A stretch of DNA of 64,000 nt from Mesodorylaimus sp. YZB2_4 (GCA_030248295.1 JASANH010000976.1:659067-723066), one strand, 5' to 3'; shown: positions 26,601-39,220, counted from the stretch's first letter. Notes: a model not told the origin generated them from the sequence alone. Numbers and translations: made by a program.

Positions 26601-27612
26601 CCCTTGACGGCATGCTAATCGAAGTCCCTGGCTGGCGCCTGGCCCGCACCACCACAGGTCTGCCAAATGGGTTAAACAAATACGAACAAACTTCCCACAA
26701 ATTCAGACCAAAACAGATGGAACCGAATCAAGTGAAAGCAAGCAAGGGAGAGCCCCGATCTCTTCCGGCGGCCTGTTCTTATACCGCCCTGGCTCCTCAT
26801 CGAGCCCACTGGCCAAACCACACCCCCCCCCCCCAAGCGACAATGGTCACAACGCTACCAAGCAATACGGGTAGACCAATGCCGAACCACTGCACCACCG
26901 TAGCCGCTCTTCGCCCATAAGTAGACGCGTCCAAAATCTCAGGGCACCCTATATCATCTCCAGGACTGTCCCCAACTGGCCACCTCAAGCGCGGATACCC
27001 ACAGTTGATGGTGTGTTAAAAGATGAACATGACCAGAGCACCCGACTTACCAAACGGAGACACCTTCAGATTTGCCGACTGAGCATAAACAACAGGATCG
27101 TCGCTCAACGATCGTCTCAGATTCTGTTGCCGCAATGCCAATGGACTCCGACCGGATAGGATATGCTCGTACTCGTGCGACACACCTCGCACGCCACTGA
27201 GCCCATCGTCCTTGACTGCCAGCTTCAATCGATGCTGTCGTCGAGCCACAACGGGCGGTTTAATTTTTGCACACGGTCTCGGACTGGTACCCGTTTTCAC
27301 AACCGTCGTCGTCGAGCTCTCTCCACTGGTGGCTGCCGAACGAGCCGCCAATTCCTTCACACTCAAATACTGATCATGCGCGAATGTCCTGACTGGTTTC
27401 GGAGGTGGTACTTGTTGAATAGTCGAACCACTTTTCGACACCTTCGCATCACATCCATTCACTTTGGCCGTCGCTGTCAATCGCTCAAAAATATTTCGTT
27501 TTTCGGCCACTGACACATGCTCGTCATTAGATCGCCCATTTTCCATACGCTTCTCACCGTCCCTTAGCTCCGTCGTTGAATTACTTGTGTCCACAATACT
27601 TACAAAATGCAT
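23627..27612 (-). CDS. DENND2: DENN domain protein, DENND2 family
   Basis: A DENND2-type guanine nucleotide exchange factor, a family that acts on Rab9-type GTPases on endosomes and actin-linked membranes. Exons 27051-27612, 24546-25678 and 23627-24433 join in phase to 833 residues if the ATG at 27612 is the start. The first exon has the subfamily segment PPPKPVRTFAHDQY (near residue 70) in a disordered region. The second holds the uDENN and the start of the core DENN domain, with LPPPGGRLIVNGSWG and ERRVLIVGES. The third completes the DENN and dDENN domains, with PDPYVHLCFSPTPYLMGLL and ending in FVDLIGHYKEFL and a helical tail. The 1.4 kb first intron holds a dispersed repeat copy and a G run. 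Start uncertain: the ATG overlaps a GTAAGT donor-like site, so a further 5' exon may exist. Confidence 0.88.
25815..26150 (-). repeat. Dispersed repeat copy in DENND2 intron 1
   Basis: Read on the minus strand, this copy contains the same blocks as the copies near 38.6 and 57.7 kb. These include GAGTCACCCAC-like, a gene-free TCTGTTCTCAGG block, and the end block CAAAAACGGGCTTCGGCCCA followed by CAAAAA. It also contains a long G run (25937-25950). No protein is encoded. Confidence 0.6.
26800..26990. other. Low-complexity C run within DENND2 intron 1
   Basis: A run of about 11 C residues (26823-26834) breaks otherwise mixed sequence. A 176-codon minus-strand frame just below it (26136-26666) has no domain and is taken as chance or repeat-derived. 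Confidence 0.35.
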
Positions 27613-28056
27613 TCGGGACCACGCCTAGATACGGACCAACCTCAGTCATGACTCACAAAATAAACCGCCCGAGATATAAGCCAGCTTATCAAAGCATGTC
27701 ATCAAAACACGTACTCCAACTGAACCCACGTCTTTACTTTGCAACAACAGTAAAATGTTTTTCACACGTTCCCCCTGCTGATAAGGTGAGAAAACTGAAT
27801 TCTGCTAGAAAAAGCACAAACATATTCATCCTGTCTACAGTATTGTATAATGTTCAAAAAGGGGTCGAAATAGGCGAACGACAAGTAAGGAACTCAAATA
27901 GCCACACTCTTTACACTTCAATGCCACCTCAATCATCCTCTCCATTGAATCAATCTTCCTCAATCCGGAACTTACATGAAAATAAACGGAACGACAAAAT
28001 CACGAAATACTTGGACAACTTGGAAAACAAAGTTCGTCCACCAATTCAACATCCGT

Positions 28057-31000
28057 TCAATGTCCGCCACGTCCTCCGCCACGGCCTCGACCGCGTCCAG
28101 AATCTCCTCGCCCGCCATCGCGATACCGATCTCGATCTCTTTCACGACTACCTAAAATCAGGGCTAACATTACAAGACGCTAAGTCTAACCATTCCAATA
28201 AAAACCCGCAAAGTCCAAAGCGCTGTAAAGGACCCATGAGCAAAGATGACCCGACCTACTACACGGAAAGACAAAGAAGGTATGTCCGAGCGCACACCAC
28301 TAACCCCAGCGGCACCACACTAATTTTCAAGGGGAGGATAAACAAAGGTTCCCAGCCAGCCAGCCAATACAACACGTACCTCCCCGTCGGTCGCGGTCTG
28401 GCCGAGGTCCAGCAGGACCATTATAATGTCGACCTCCATCTCCTTCGCGACGATCGGAGTAACGATCGCCCCTTCCCCCATAGTCCCGGTCACGGTCTCG
28501 ATCCCTGTCTCGGTCTCCCCGATCTCTGTCACGTCCGCCAAAGCTGTCTCTTCGACCACGATCACCGCCTCCTGGGCCGCCCGAATATCCACGACCTCCT
28601 GAGCCACCAGCGGAAGAACTCGCAGGGCCAGCAAAACACAGTTTCAACACGAAAGGCGAGAAACTTCCTGAAAATGCAAAGCTGTCATTGCAATGTAACG
28701 GCACTGACAAAGGCGGTCATAGTCTCCAACCAGTCCCCTCCTATTCCTTCATAGTCGACCGTACTAAGGGCCTGCTTTTCCACGCTTTCCAAAAACCTTT
28801 CACTTTCCCCTGGTTTTTTCAGTCGCAGCACTACTAACCAATCAAACTAATTTAGAGATTAACAGCATGATTTACAAATCCTCGGAAAAGGCGGAGATTC
28901 AAAACTTTAAACATCAAAATGCAACCTCTCAGGTTTGCCTGATTTTGGCTCAAAAATTCCTATTCCCCTCAGGTTTTCCAGGCATTTCTAGGATTCCTTG
29001 ACTTTTCCAGGTTTTCCAACACTGTATGAACCCCAGCACTCCTAAGCTGATTCCAGCTGATGTAGTGATACAATATGATTTACGACCCCTTCGAAAAAGC
29101 AGACAATTCAAAAATTAAAATGTCTAAGCGCAATCACTTAGTTCCCTTAATTTTGGCTCTGAAACTCCCATCTCCCCAGGTTTTCCAGGCACTTCTCGTT
29201 TGCCCTGACTTTTCCAGGCTAACCCACTTCCCCAAGCTTAACCCTGGCCCTCACCTTCCGACTCCATTAGCGCGTGATTACACAACATCAGTGCTTCCAC
29301 GGCACGCGATTCGTCGTCGAATTCGATAACGCCGGCCGAGTTCTTCGGCTGATGCGCTAAATAAAACTACCATGCAATCTTTTCATCTCAAATCTAAAAA
29401 ATCATATGCTTACGTCCACGTTGGCTAAAAATTTTGATCTCGGATGGCTTCGGCGCCTTGTGCTCTTCGATTAGCCGATACAGTCTCTCCTCGTTGATTC
29501 CAGGCGGCGCATTAAAGAAATACAAAGTCTTCTGCGGCGAATTAATACGATTCTTAGCCGCGATATCAGGGGTCAAAAAACGATTTAATCGAACGCCCGT
29601 ATAATCCTTGTATGAAGTTGTCTTATCCGGCAATTCCAATGGTTCCCCGTGCACTGGTTTCAATTGCGCCTGTCGAGAAAGCCTACAAAAAATCAATCGA
29701 AACAAAACTGCATTCAATCCAGACCCATGCCGCCAACCAACTTACGACATATGCAATGGTTTTCCAAAAATCGAGCAATGTCTCAGACAATCCATGGCTC
29801 GTTGAGCAGCCAACGAATCGCCCATTTGAATCATAACAGTATCGTTCTTGCTTTTCAAGAATTTGATCTAAAAACAAAAGTTTATGTCACCTTATCTATC
29901 CTCTACAACCCCATTCATCAGACTGGCCTTACGCCTTAGCTCCTCATGCTTTTTAGATTGATCTGATGCAGCCATTTCGTTTTGACTTCAGACCTTTTCA
30001 AGCAAAACTTATGATGGTGCAAAATGATAAACATTTCCTACTGGCCTACTGTAGTGACGGCACCACTTTTGGTTTACATACAAAAGCGATAAATAAACCT
30101 CCCATGGATGATTGCATTTCATTATATGAAGCAGCTTGACCATATTTGCTTGAAGTTTTCGCTTTTTTCCTCCTAACGCTGTACAAAAGGAAGCGCAATC
30201 CAAACATGGTTTTTTGATCTTACGTTCCCAGGAATTATTGTTAAGACTTTGAGCGTATGTACCCTCCTCGGATTTTACACCTATTTTTAGATAAAGTTTT
30301 CGATCTTACTCTCATGACGTTGCCATAAAGGCAGAACAAATTGAATAACTTGTCGCAGTTAACATTTTCCGGATCCACGCCGTAAATCATGAGTACAGCG
30401 TTTTCTCCATCCACGCCGCAACCGTCCGGGCCTCGTGGGCCACGTTCATTCATAAATTGCCCGTGGTCGCGTTCGTTTATGAACTGGTTCGGTGCTCGTT
30501 CATCCATCATTCGATTTGGTTCATTATAAGGGAATTGATCGGGATAATGACGCGGACCTCGATCGGGCCCAGCATTACCGCTCATTGGACCCATGAATCC
30601 GCCCGCTCCCCCTCCCCCCATGCCCATCATGCCGCCTTGCGACCCTATGGCCCCGAAAGGTGGTTGTGATCCGCCTACGAAAGCCGGTTGACTGTGTTGT
30701 TGCGCAGCTAGACCGCTTCCGCCGATAGAATTGGTTGCGTTCAAAGCGGCCATCTGAGCCTGGGCTGCGGATTGGTAATCGTCCATTAATCCAACTCCGC
30801 CACGACCCGCTACCATCCCTGCTCCAAATACTGGAGCTGCTATTCCCATGCCGCCTCCACCTTGCATCGCTTTCACATCCATGCCGCCTCCACCTGCACT
30901 TGCCGCACTCGCAGGATCGCCGTAAATCGGACGTCCGCGTTCATCGAAGCCGAGTGGATTTCCGTCTATGCACAGAAGATTATAGTTGAACTGAAAACTG

Positions 31001-33409
31001 TTTCAAATATTTAGAGGTCTCTGCAATTTATTGCAAAAATTTGACGCGGGAAAATTGACCAAATATGTTAACCTCAATATCTAGGTCAAAACCACCAAGT
31101 ACACAAGATCTGAGAATCAAGAGAAAATATGCACCACAATGTTTATCATGATTGAAGACGTTTCGACTAAAGAAGATTAGTCGAGCTTAGGTCGCGTTAC
31201 CACCAGCAGATTTTTAGTCACACAAGCGTTCTACATCAACGCTCTGAAAAGAACTGGCGTGGATGTTGGTCCGATTGCTTACAGATTAATGAAAACTACA
31301 GCATGCATGACGGCATATTAACATCTTTACCGCCGCTGCATCGACCAATTTGAGTAGATTTTCGAAAGGGACTGCAGTTTTCGACTGCACCTATGCTGGA
31401 CAGTCGATCTCAGAAAATCAGCATTCAATCATTCAGAAATCTGCCCCATTTAAACCCGACCACTCACAACTGTTATTGACATCGGCACCAAGAGCTTATG
31501 ATCATTAAAAGCGTACCCGTGAAGTTGAAGTTACTTCCAAACGGCCGACAAGGTGCCAAGCACAGGCACAAGTTTCCACAAGAGGCACTGGAATGACCAT
31601 GACGGAGGAGAACATTCCTAGGCTACAACTGGTCGAAGTAAGTCGAAAGGCGACAGTGGAAAAGGGATAATTGTGACAATTATGACAAACTGGGAAATCC
31701 TTGCAGAGAAGCTTACAAATTATTACGTTTTTCGATCCTAGTTTTAAACAGGACTTACTTCCACTGCTGACGTTGCCAGAGTAATCGGCGTGATCGATAT
31801 TATTCGGAACAGTGTTCAAACGTTGCATCTGAGGGATCAACAAACTTATGTTTTCCACTCGATCGCAAGACAATCATTGCTTACTTTGGCGTATTCAATT
31901 TTCAGAGTGCAGCAGCCGGAATAGATATCGCATCCATTCAGACGTTGCTTTGTTATACGAGCGCTGTCGATATCGACCAGTTCCACTAAAGCTTGAATTC
32001 CGCTATGTCGGTTCACAATAATCCGATTTACGCGAGCTATTGGTTTCACAATAGCGTGGATGATATCCTTAGAAGTCCGGTGTAGCTTGGGGAAAGAGGG
32101 GAGGCCCAAACACAAGCAGTCTTACCGGCGTTATCGGATACTTCGGATTTTGAACATAGAATATAAGGACATTGCTCGGACGATCACTTTCCAGCCTAAA
32201 TGAAAAACATGTAATTTAGAACTAGGAAACGAGCGGCACATACCCTTGACGAGGAATAACTTGCATGTTGGCGAAACTGAAATAGGCGGGCGTGTTCAAT
32301 ACCATAATGTCCGTGCCCTTAAACGAAAATTGCAAGTAAGTACCGAACGGAAGGAAAAATAAAAACCGGAACGTACTCGGTTGTGAGTGACACAACGTTC
32401 TGCGGCAGCTGGATCTTCGAATTCGACGAGCGCCGTCCCACGGTTCGTCATACTGACATAGCTGGAAACCAAAAGCGTGTGTAGTATAGCTGAAGCAGGA
32501 CTTCCTTCCTTGTAGTACAGCTCAATTTACCTGACAGGCCCAAAATGTGATAAAGCATCGACCAAATCGGCTTCCATTGTATTTTCTGGTAAACCTCGCA
32601 CTTGCAGAACCCGTGTGGGCATTGCTGCTCCTCCGAAATCCCCGCCTCCCATGCCACCACCACCGACTCCACCGACCATAGGCAATATTCCAGGCCTTCC
32701 AGAAGCCATCGATTCATTTCCATTTCGTCCATCATCGGCGTCAGATTTCATACGGCCAAAGGCTCCCTCATTCTAAAAATATCAACCATTAATGACAGGA
32801 CTATCCGATGACAGGCCCCTGACAACGCCTATTTCTAGGACATATCTTTCGCATATGTCGCTACAACAGCCAGGTCTAAAGTACTCAGGTGATCACCGCA
32901 ATCCGAAATCGGGCAGGGCTATCAGTAAAATCCTCACACAAATATTGCAGGTTAACATTACCGTATAGGTAACTACTTGACACCTAATAATTTTTCAGAA
33001 CCCAGCTCGGGTCGGCGCTTTTGCCGTTTGGTCCACAGAACAAGGCTGGTATCAGGCGCTGGCTGGAGCCTAATATCAGCCTAAGCTTACTTCTTATACC
33101 AGACTAAGCCTGAGCCTAGTATCAGTCTAAGCTCAAGTCATATGCCATCCTAAGCCTAAAGCTTAGGCCTAATACCACCCTGAGCTAACCCATGTTGGGG
33201 ACCAAAGAGCAAAAGTGCCCTCGGGTCAAGCTGAAATATATAGATAATTTATAATTTAGAAAAACTCTTGAGAACCTACATACCACCGTAGGAACCGACC
33301 GATAACAGAGAACTAAATATAGGCAGAGCCCATGCATCGATAAAGGCTATACACTCACCAAGCGTGGCCGTTTCGCCAACGGCGATCCACCTCTGTACGA
33401 TCCCAACAT
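28057..33409 (-). CDS. HNRNPL: hnRNP L-like RNA-binding protein
   Basis: A nuclear splicing and mRNA-stability regulator that binds CA-rich RNA. Thirteen exons join in phase to 768 residues: 33359-33409, 32531-32772, 32377-32461, 32244-32317, 32126-32195, 31885-32067, 31759-31828, 30310-30965, 29746-29867, 29414-29682, 29255-29356, 28380-28667 and 28057-28151. Four RRMs are recognisable. RRM1 starts near residue 70 (RVLQVRGLP) and RRM2 near 160 (VLIFYVQNP...GCDIYSGCCTLKIEYAK). After a long Gly/Met/Asn-rich insert, RRM3 starts near 443 (VLMIYGVDPENVNCDKLFNL) and RRM4 near 550 (AAKNRINSP...LYFFNAP). The family's LKLCF end block leads into an extra tail of RD, RGG and RGR repeats unlike vertebrate hnRNP L. 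The 31.76 kb to 30.97 kb join is the least certain. The gene is divergent with SAP130. Confidence 0.93.
28860..29215. repeat. Tandem copies of a TCCAGG/TTTTCC intronic repeat
   Basis: Within an hnRNP L intron, two blocks (about 28863-29000 and 29072-29215) share ATGATTTACRA, an A-rich part, TTTTGGCTC and CAGGTTTTCCAGGCA, followed by TTGACTTTTCCAGG-type words. Related words in the opposite sense lie in SAP130 intron 1 (about 34455-34690) and POMP intron 2 (about 37965-38235). This is probably a short dispersed repeat. Confidence 0.5.
33012..33226. mobile_element. Second copy of the TTAGGC-type MITE
   Basis: Lies in intron 1 of hnRNP L. Its ends GCGCTTTTGCCGTTTGGTCC and the inverse GGGGACCAAAGAGCAAAAGT match the terminal repeats of the element at 9255-9434. 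The core again holds many GCCTAA/TTAGGC-type words, here more mutated. It is about 210 bp long, with no coding capacity. Target duplications are not clear in this copy. Confidence 0.6.
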
Positions 33410-33895
33410 GATTTATGAACTGTCACAGAAAACAACGGTTTTTGCGATTTTTAAGATTTCCTGATCAACATAGGAAAATCAACTGAACTGCATCGATCAC
33501 CGAAATCGTATAAAATCAAAACACACGTGTGAACTTCTTCCCTATTTGGAATGGTCCTGGGTGCCGACATTGTCAATAAGTAAGTTTGAGATTCTCAGAA
33601 AATGCGAAAAAATATTTTAAATCTTTCAGCGATCACACCGACCGGAAAAAAAATTTTCTTTTTCTGTCAGGAAACTATTTCTGAGTGGTGAAATGCTTTT
33701 CTACTTGTGTTTCTCCTTTTGAGAAATCTGAATCTTATATTTACCGACCTTTTGGCAAACACGCGGATTTGGAAGGGCGGCATAAACTTGTGCGAAATTT
33801 TCATTGGTCGTGCGCATTTTGGCGGCTCGTTGGTTCGTTTTCAAAATTGGATTCATTTTGGACAATTCTCGAATGACTAATCGGACGAATGCGAC
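33410..33895. promoter_or_regulatory. Divergent upstream region of hnRNP L and SAP130
   Basis: The hnRNP L start codon (33409, minus) and the SAP130 start codon (33896, plus) face away from each other across 486 bp without a gene, so both promoters must lie here unless upstream non-coding exons exist. No TATA box is placed convincingly. A GTAAGT after 33575 could be the donor of a 5' non-coding exon. Confidence 0.45.
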
Positions 33896-36800
33896 ATGTC
33901 ATCAAAAAACGTTGATTTGAAATGCAGTGAAACCCTGCGCGACAGTCCACCACCGCCTCCCCCACCAGCACAATTGCAGTTGCCTCATACACTGGGCAAC
34001 ACTTCCGTTTTTGCTTCGACCGTCCTTGCCGCTTCGCCAAATCCGCCGACTCATCATTCTGTGCCACCTTTGATGACGACTGGACTGCCTGGTACGGCCT
34101 TTACTCAGTTGGCTTCTCAGCAACAAACGCCGACCGTTTCATTACTGGTACGAAAATTCGAGTCTCAAACTGGCTCGTCCACGATCGGTCGAGTCTCAGC
34201 CACTGAATCAAGTAGCGGGTCTAGCGGAAAGATTGGCTCTACGAATTCTACAATCGCATCCCCATTACCATTTGGAATCGCGAATGTTGTTTCCGTAAGT
34301 TTTTATCTGACCTCGATGACCTTGATGACCTCTGACCTCGTTTGCCAGCTCGCCCTTAGTTGCGCTCGAACGAACGTCTTGGGAAATGTTTTTTACGCGC
34401 ACATGCACACACCATTTCTGGCATTTTCCCTTAGGTTTCGTGCAAGGTTCAGAAAACAATGCTAGAAGTGCCTGGGAAAATGGAAATTTCAGATCCAGAA
34501 TCAGGGAAAACCGGAAGGTTGCGTTTTGAGGTTTAATTTCGAATTACTCGCCTTTTGATCGTGTTGGGAGTCAGAAAATCTGTTCAAATTGGTTTTAGAG
34601 GTCTAGCAGACAGCGTGAAAAATCAGGGAGAAAATCGTATTTTTGTCTTGGAAACCTGGAAAAATCAAGGGGAAGCCATTTTCCGCTTCGTGGATGAACT
34701 CTGTCTCTATACAATGTTGGAAGCGATTTCAAATTTTCTAGGTCTTTTACTCATCAAATTAGACTCATTCAGCTGCAGATTGTTGTAAGTGCCTCTTACC
34801 TCAAAAAACGTCGAGCACAGCGCGAAGAGTGTGAAATAGTTTGAACTTACAACTTGGTCTACTCTAGTCTAGACCTTTATTAGCTTTTATTTCTTGCCCG
34901 GTTTTTCACTCGCGTCATTTTCCTATTTTAGGCGACCAAACCTTCGCTTTCATCTCATTATTCCACCCAAGCGCAGTTGCAGTCGCCATTTTCATCGCCT
35001 CAGCAGGTATCGCACGCATTTTCTGGATTACCGCTTCCGAGTGCAGCGTCTGCATCGGGTTGGCCATTCGTCCCGCAACACGCAGTTTTACCGTCGCAGT
35101 TAGCCACATCGCCTTCGAAGCAGGCGATTTTTGCGTCGTCGACATCAGTTCAATCAACGCCTACCAAAATCCAGGGCGCCTCATCAGCAACATTGCCACT
35201 ATCTTTATCCCCCTCTAAAGGATCTGGCGGTGGCTCCTCCCAAGGACGTCCTTTGACCTTGCACGTGAGCACCAGTCGCGGTCCTGCCGTTTTGCAATTG
35301 CAGCAGTCAGCGGCGACGACAAGTTCCGCGTCATCGTCCAGTGGAAAGCAGTCTGTCAAACTCTTGCCAGGTGAGTCTTGCTGCTCTATTGTAAATTTTG
35401 GGGATATATCTGATTTTATTTTTCTTTAAGCTTCACTTGGACTGTCGAGTCCCTCCTCTCACCAACCCCCGCAATCTAGTATCGCTGGTAATTCTGCCTC
35501 AGCCATTCGTCCCGCAGGGACTTCTATATCTGGATCGTCATCGGTCGGCAGCACGATTCCGACAAGGGTGCCAGTTCTGAGGCCATCGCCAGTTCATCCA
35601 ATGGCCGCTGCAACGGCTGCGTTTTTGAGTCAACTGGCACCCAATGCGCCTGCATTCGGTTTGGTCGACCCGCATAATCATTTACAGCAGCAACAGCTAC
35701 ATGCTGCTGCTGCAGCATTATTGCGAGCTCCCTTGGCAAATGTCGGGAGCAGCGCTGGTATGGTCAGTGGCGCGGCAGTTATACCTCACGTCGTTGCTGT
35801 TAATCAGCAACTTCCGACTCATGGTAAGCATGACTTATTTTTTGTGTAATACGAGTCTCCAGAATCGTCTATTTCAGCAAGTACCGCTGGCGGTCGTAGT
35901 GTAATTGTTTCTGTGACGGGGTCGCATCAGTTGAGCAGCGCTGGCTCGCATACGACAGCTGCAAGTGGTGCTTCCGGACCGGCATCTGGAATCTTGACTC
36001 CTGCGAAAGGTCTCTCTTCTGCCCCATCAACACCGTCCAATTCAACGACTATTAACCCGAGCCCTACGAGGCCTAGTATTTTGCGGAAACGAATGACTGA
36101 TATTTCTAATGGATCTAATTCGGGTTCATCTAGCGCGAAACGACTCACCTACGAACCTGTGGCGCTGGCTAAACGGGCTAATGAAAAGGGTGTCTTGACA
36201 CCAGATTCGGATGTAAGCTTTGCATTCTTGGATTCTTTGAACTCGAAAGTTTTCAGCCTGTTGTTTCAGTCTCGTGCCTGTACAAGCATAGTTTCAACAA
36301 TTTCTTCGTCGGTGGTGGAAAATCCGGATGCTGGCAACAGTAATCAGAGTTCTTCGGCGAGTACAATAAGCGCGGGATCGACGGCTGACAATGGCAATGG
36401 GAACGGGCACAGTATGAATAGCAGTCAGGCCACGATTACTGATGGTTGTTCACCTTCACCAAGGAAACGACCCAGGAAGCAGCAGCTGAGCGAGTTGACA
36501 TCGTCGCGTGGTTATGGATCGGACGATGACGCGTCGACGCCAGTCATAAGCTTTCATTGCGAAGCGGTCGAGGAAGAAACCGTGATGGGGCCGACTGGTG
36601 TCGGGGGAGTGGATGGACGTTATTTGCCGTCGACCTCGCCCCAGAGATCTCAGGCATCTATTGGACAAGGATCTCTATTCATGTCTGGGGGACTAAACGA
36701 ACAATATCTCAGTCCGTCGAAGAGACAAGCGATCAAAGCTGAGCATTCAGGAGCATTATCGGGGGCTGCTCTTCTGGTAAGTTCGTTTTGAGAGGATATT

Positions 36801-37453
36801 TCGAGCTCAGTTGAGGACATTGCATGTTTTAGGCATCGCAACGGCAAAGTCATTCATACGAACGTCCTTCGACATCATTCGATCAACTGCAACAGCAGAT
36901 TGAACAACAGCGGAAACATGTCCCTGAATATCGACCGCGGCCGTCATTATTGGCCCAGTACGAGCTGCCCTATGATTCAAAGCGATACCACTTCGCGGTG
37001 CAAGAGGACGTGCGATCAAGAGAAGAAAAACGACCGTCAGTGGTTGAATTAAGCAATCAGAAACAAATCTGGCAACGAATCGCTGGATGGAAGGCGCACT
37101 TGATGTCAGTGCAATTCGACAACTTGGATCGGGACGAAATAACTAACCTCGAAGATTTGAATGGGCTCCATGACCTGTTGAACTCTTGGGCATCTCTCGA
37201 AGCCGAAGATCGGGTAGGACAAATGGATTTTCCTGACGCTGAAGAAAGAACAGAAATCGAAACGTTGAAGGAGATGATTTTGACTAACGTTCAACGCGTA
37301 CGTGTTATTCGAGATCAATTGGACGAGAGCAAGAGGCAGTTGATGTCACTTCTCAAGCACAAAGGAAATGTGGAGAGGGTGATTCAGCGGTATACGAATA
37401 AAAGGCCAATGAGGAAAAAAGAGCGGGGCAAAAATGGGACCATAGTAGAGTAG
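33896..37453 (+). CDS. SAP130: SAP130-like Sin3/HDAC complex subunit
   Basis: A scaffold subunit of the Sin3A histone deacetylase corepressor. Exons 33896-34294, 34932-35370, 35431-35823, 35878-36212, 36270-36776 and 36833-37453 join in phase to 897 residues. The first three quarters are low-complexity and Ser, Pro, Gln and Ala rich. The PTRPSILRKR block (near residue 480) and the SPRKRPRKQQL block precede the conserved C-terminal region. That region has RPRPSLLAQYE, a QIWQRIAGWKAHL core that contacts Sin3, and a coiled-coil stretch ending in a Lys/Arg-rich tail. These blocks in this order identify the SAP130 family. Intron 1 (34295-34931) holds a dispersed repeat. The POMP gene starts only 214 bp beyond the stop, on the same strand. 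Confidence 0.9.
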
Positions 37454-37666
37454 TTATTATTTAAATGCATAGTTACGCTTTTATGATCAATTTTGTATGT
37501 ATTCAGTAAAACATGGACTCCGAGTACGGCGGTGCTGCTGCGAGGATTGGAGTGACCCGTTTATACTTTGTTCAAATGGTGATAGCGTGAAATTTTATAA
37601 GGTTATTTTAGGATTCGAAAGTCCAGTTGTAATCGTTCAGCTATTAGCCTCAAAATTTTGTGAAAC

Positions 37667-39220
37667 ATGAATTTACCAATTGGAAAGCGAGACATTTTGC
37701 GGCAACCCGGGGTCGCCGTGGATGTAGCCGAACAAAGATATGGCTTGCCGGATCGGATGGCTGAAAATAAGTAAGGCGGCTGGAATCAGGGAATGGGCGA
37801 TAGATAAGTCTTATCTTATACAGGCGTGGTAATGCCAAGAGTCAGCTAACGGGCGCTGACCATCCGTTGCGACCGATCGAAGACTCGGTAAGATAAATGT
37901 TCTGAGTTGGGAAAGACCTTTGGGAATGCACAGTTCATACGAGGCTGAAGAAGTCAGAATCCTAAATGTGTCTGGAAAACCATGAAAAAATCGGGGAAAA
38001 CTGGAGGTTTGCAATCGGAGGTTTCAAATTTCGAATCATTCCTTGTCTCTGACAAAGAACACGTCTGGTAAAGTCAACCAACGTAACAGGGCACCGTTTG
38101 TTCCCGCCATGTTGCTGGTATGCTTCAATAGATGATACATCAGTTGAAATTGGTCCAGTAGTGCTTGGGCAGAATAACCATCGAATTTTTGAGTGGAAAA
38201 CTTGAAAAATTAGGGTAAATCCTTTTCCATTCCTTGTATGAAGCCTGTAAGTAAGCGAGTACTGGAATGAATGCTGAATCTAACCAGGATGGACATGGAC
38301 GGGCTAGTTGTTTCAGCATGCCATTGAATCGGTCCGCCAAGAGCTGGCTTTGGCCAAACGAATGTTCGGCAGTCAATTCTCGCAGCAGTTGGCTTTGGAG
38401 ATGCAAGCTTGCGCTCAAGTCGGTCGTTTTCAAAGTTCGATACCATCGAGTCGGTTGATGTTGAATACTTTGACGGGATATGATGAAATGGTCACTTTCG
38501 ATGACGTCTTGAATAGTAAGTATTGCGAGAAGGGAGCTGGGGGCTCAAATGTTTAAGGATTTGGGCCAGCGACCCTGACTGGGAAGCCGCAGTTCTGTTC
38601 CGGCTGAGGACGGCAGTTTAGTAAGCCCGTTCTCAGAGGGGAGCTGGTCTTCGACGGCAATTCAGTGTCTGTCGCTGGCCTTGCACACCTGGCTCTGGGC
38701 GACTCACTGGTATTGTCGAGTGGCCGAACAAGCAGAGAATCAGGAAACTGGTTTCCGAACACCAGTCGGGAAGGACCCTCCCTTCTCGCCCAGTATCATC
38801 CTGGGACGCTGGTGCTGGCACAGGATGCGCTCCTGTGGAGGTGCTCCCAGTAGAGACGCGCAGAGGGAAGCTGCTGTGCTTATATCAAGACTGCTGGCCG
38901 GCTATAGGCAAAACGGCTTGGAAGTCCCGTGGGAACTGGGGCGGCACGGGGCCCGACCCACAGAAATTTAAAAAAGTTTTGCTATGATGGATGTTGTGGA
39001 GAGGAGGCAGATGGTTGGGCTCTGGAGGATCCTGAGGACTTGAGCACGCAATTCGCCATTTCACGACTGAAGGTTTCAGCCAGCCATTGACATGGTGTGT
39101 TGTGTGTGTGTAAATGATGCCGATTCCAAGATGGTCAACGACTACCCCATGCTTTCAGACCCCGACCACGATGAGCGTATTGTGGATATGGCGCCGATGA
39201 TCGCTTCGAAGAAGAATTGA
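37667..39220 (+). CDS. POMP: Proteasome maturation protein (POMP/Ump1)
   Basis: A chaperone of 20S proteasome assembly that joins half-proteasomes and is their first substrate. Exons 37667-37770, 37824-37887, 38317-38515 and 39159-39220 join in phase to 142 residues, close to the human 141. The recognisable parts are a DHPLRPIEDSF segment (HPLE in relatives), the central helical region, and the TGYDEMVTFDDVLN motif, equivalent to the family's LRGNDE.IGFEDILN. The last exon supplies a short tail that lacks the vertebrate hydrophobic end. Intron 3 (643 bp) contains a dispersed repeat copy. It follows SAP130 on the same strand after 213 bp, with an acceptor-like TTATTTTAG at 37605-37613 before the start, so trans-splicing from an operon is possible but not shown. 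Confidence 0.87.
38590..38985 (+). repeat. Dispersed repeat copy in POMP intron 3
   Basis: Shares ordered blocks with the copy at 57660-58030: GTCTGTCGCTGGCCTTGCAC-like, GGGCGACTCAC, GAGACGCGCAGAGGGAAGCT, then CTGCTGGCCGGCTATAGGCA and a GGCCCGACCCACAGAAA end. It has no protein-coding capacity and probably represents a non-autonomous element. Confidence 0.6.

Noticed and set aside
26136-26666. 176-codon minus-strand frame in DENND2 intron 1
   Set aside because: No domain, no splice context, and the low-numbered end touches a repeat copy.
27576-28754. 392-codon open frame on the plus strand
   Set aside because: It is antisense to the Arg/Gly-rich exons of hnRNP L and to the start of the DENND2 exon. 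It has no domain, and its composition mirrors the opposite strand.
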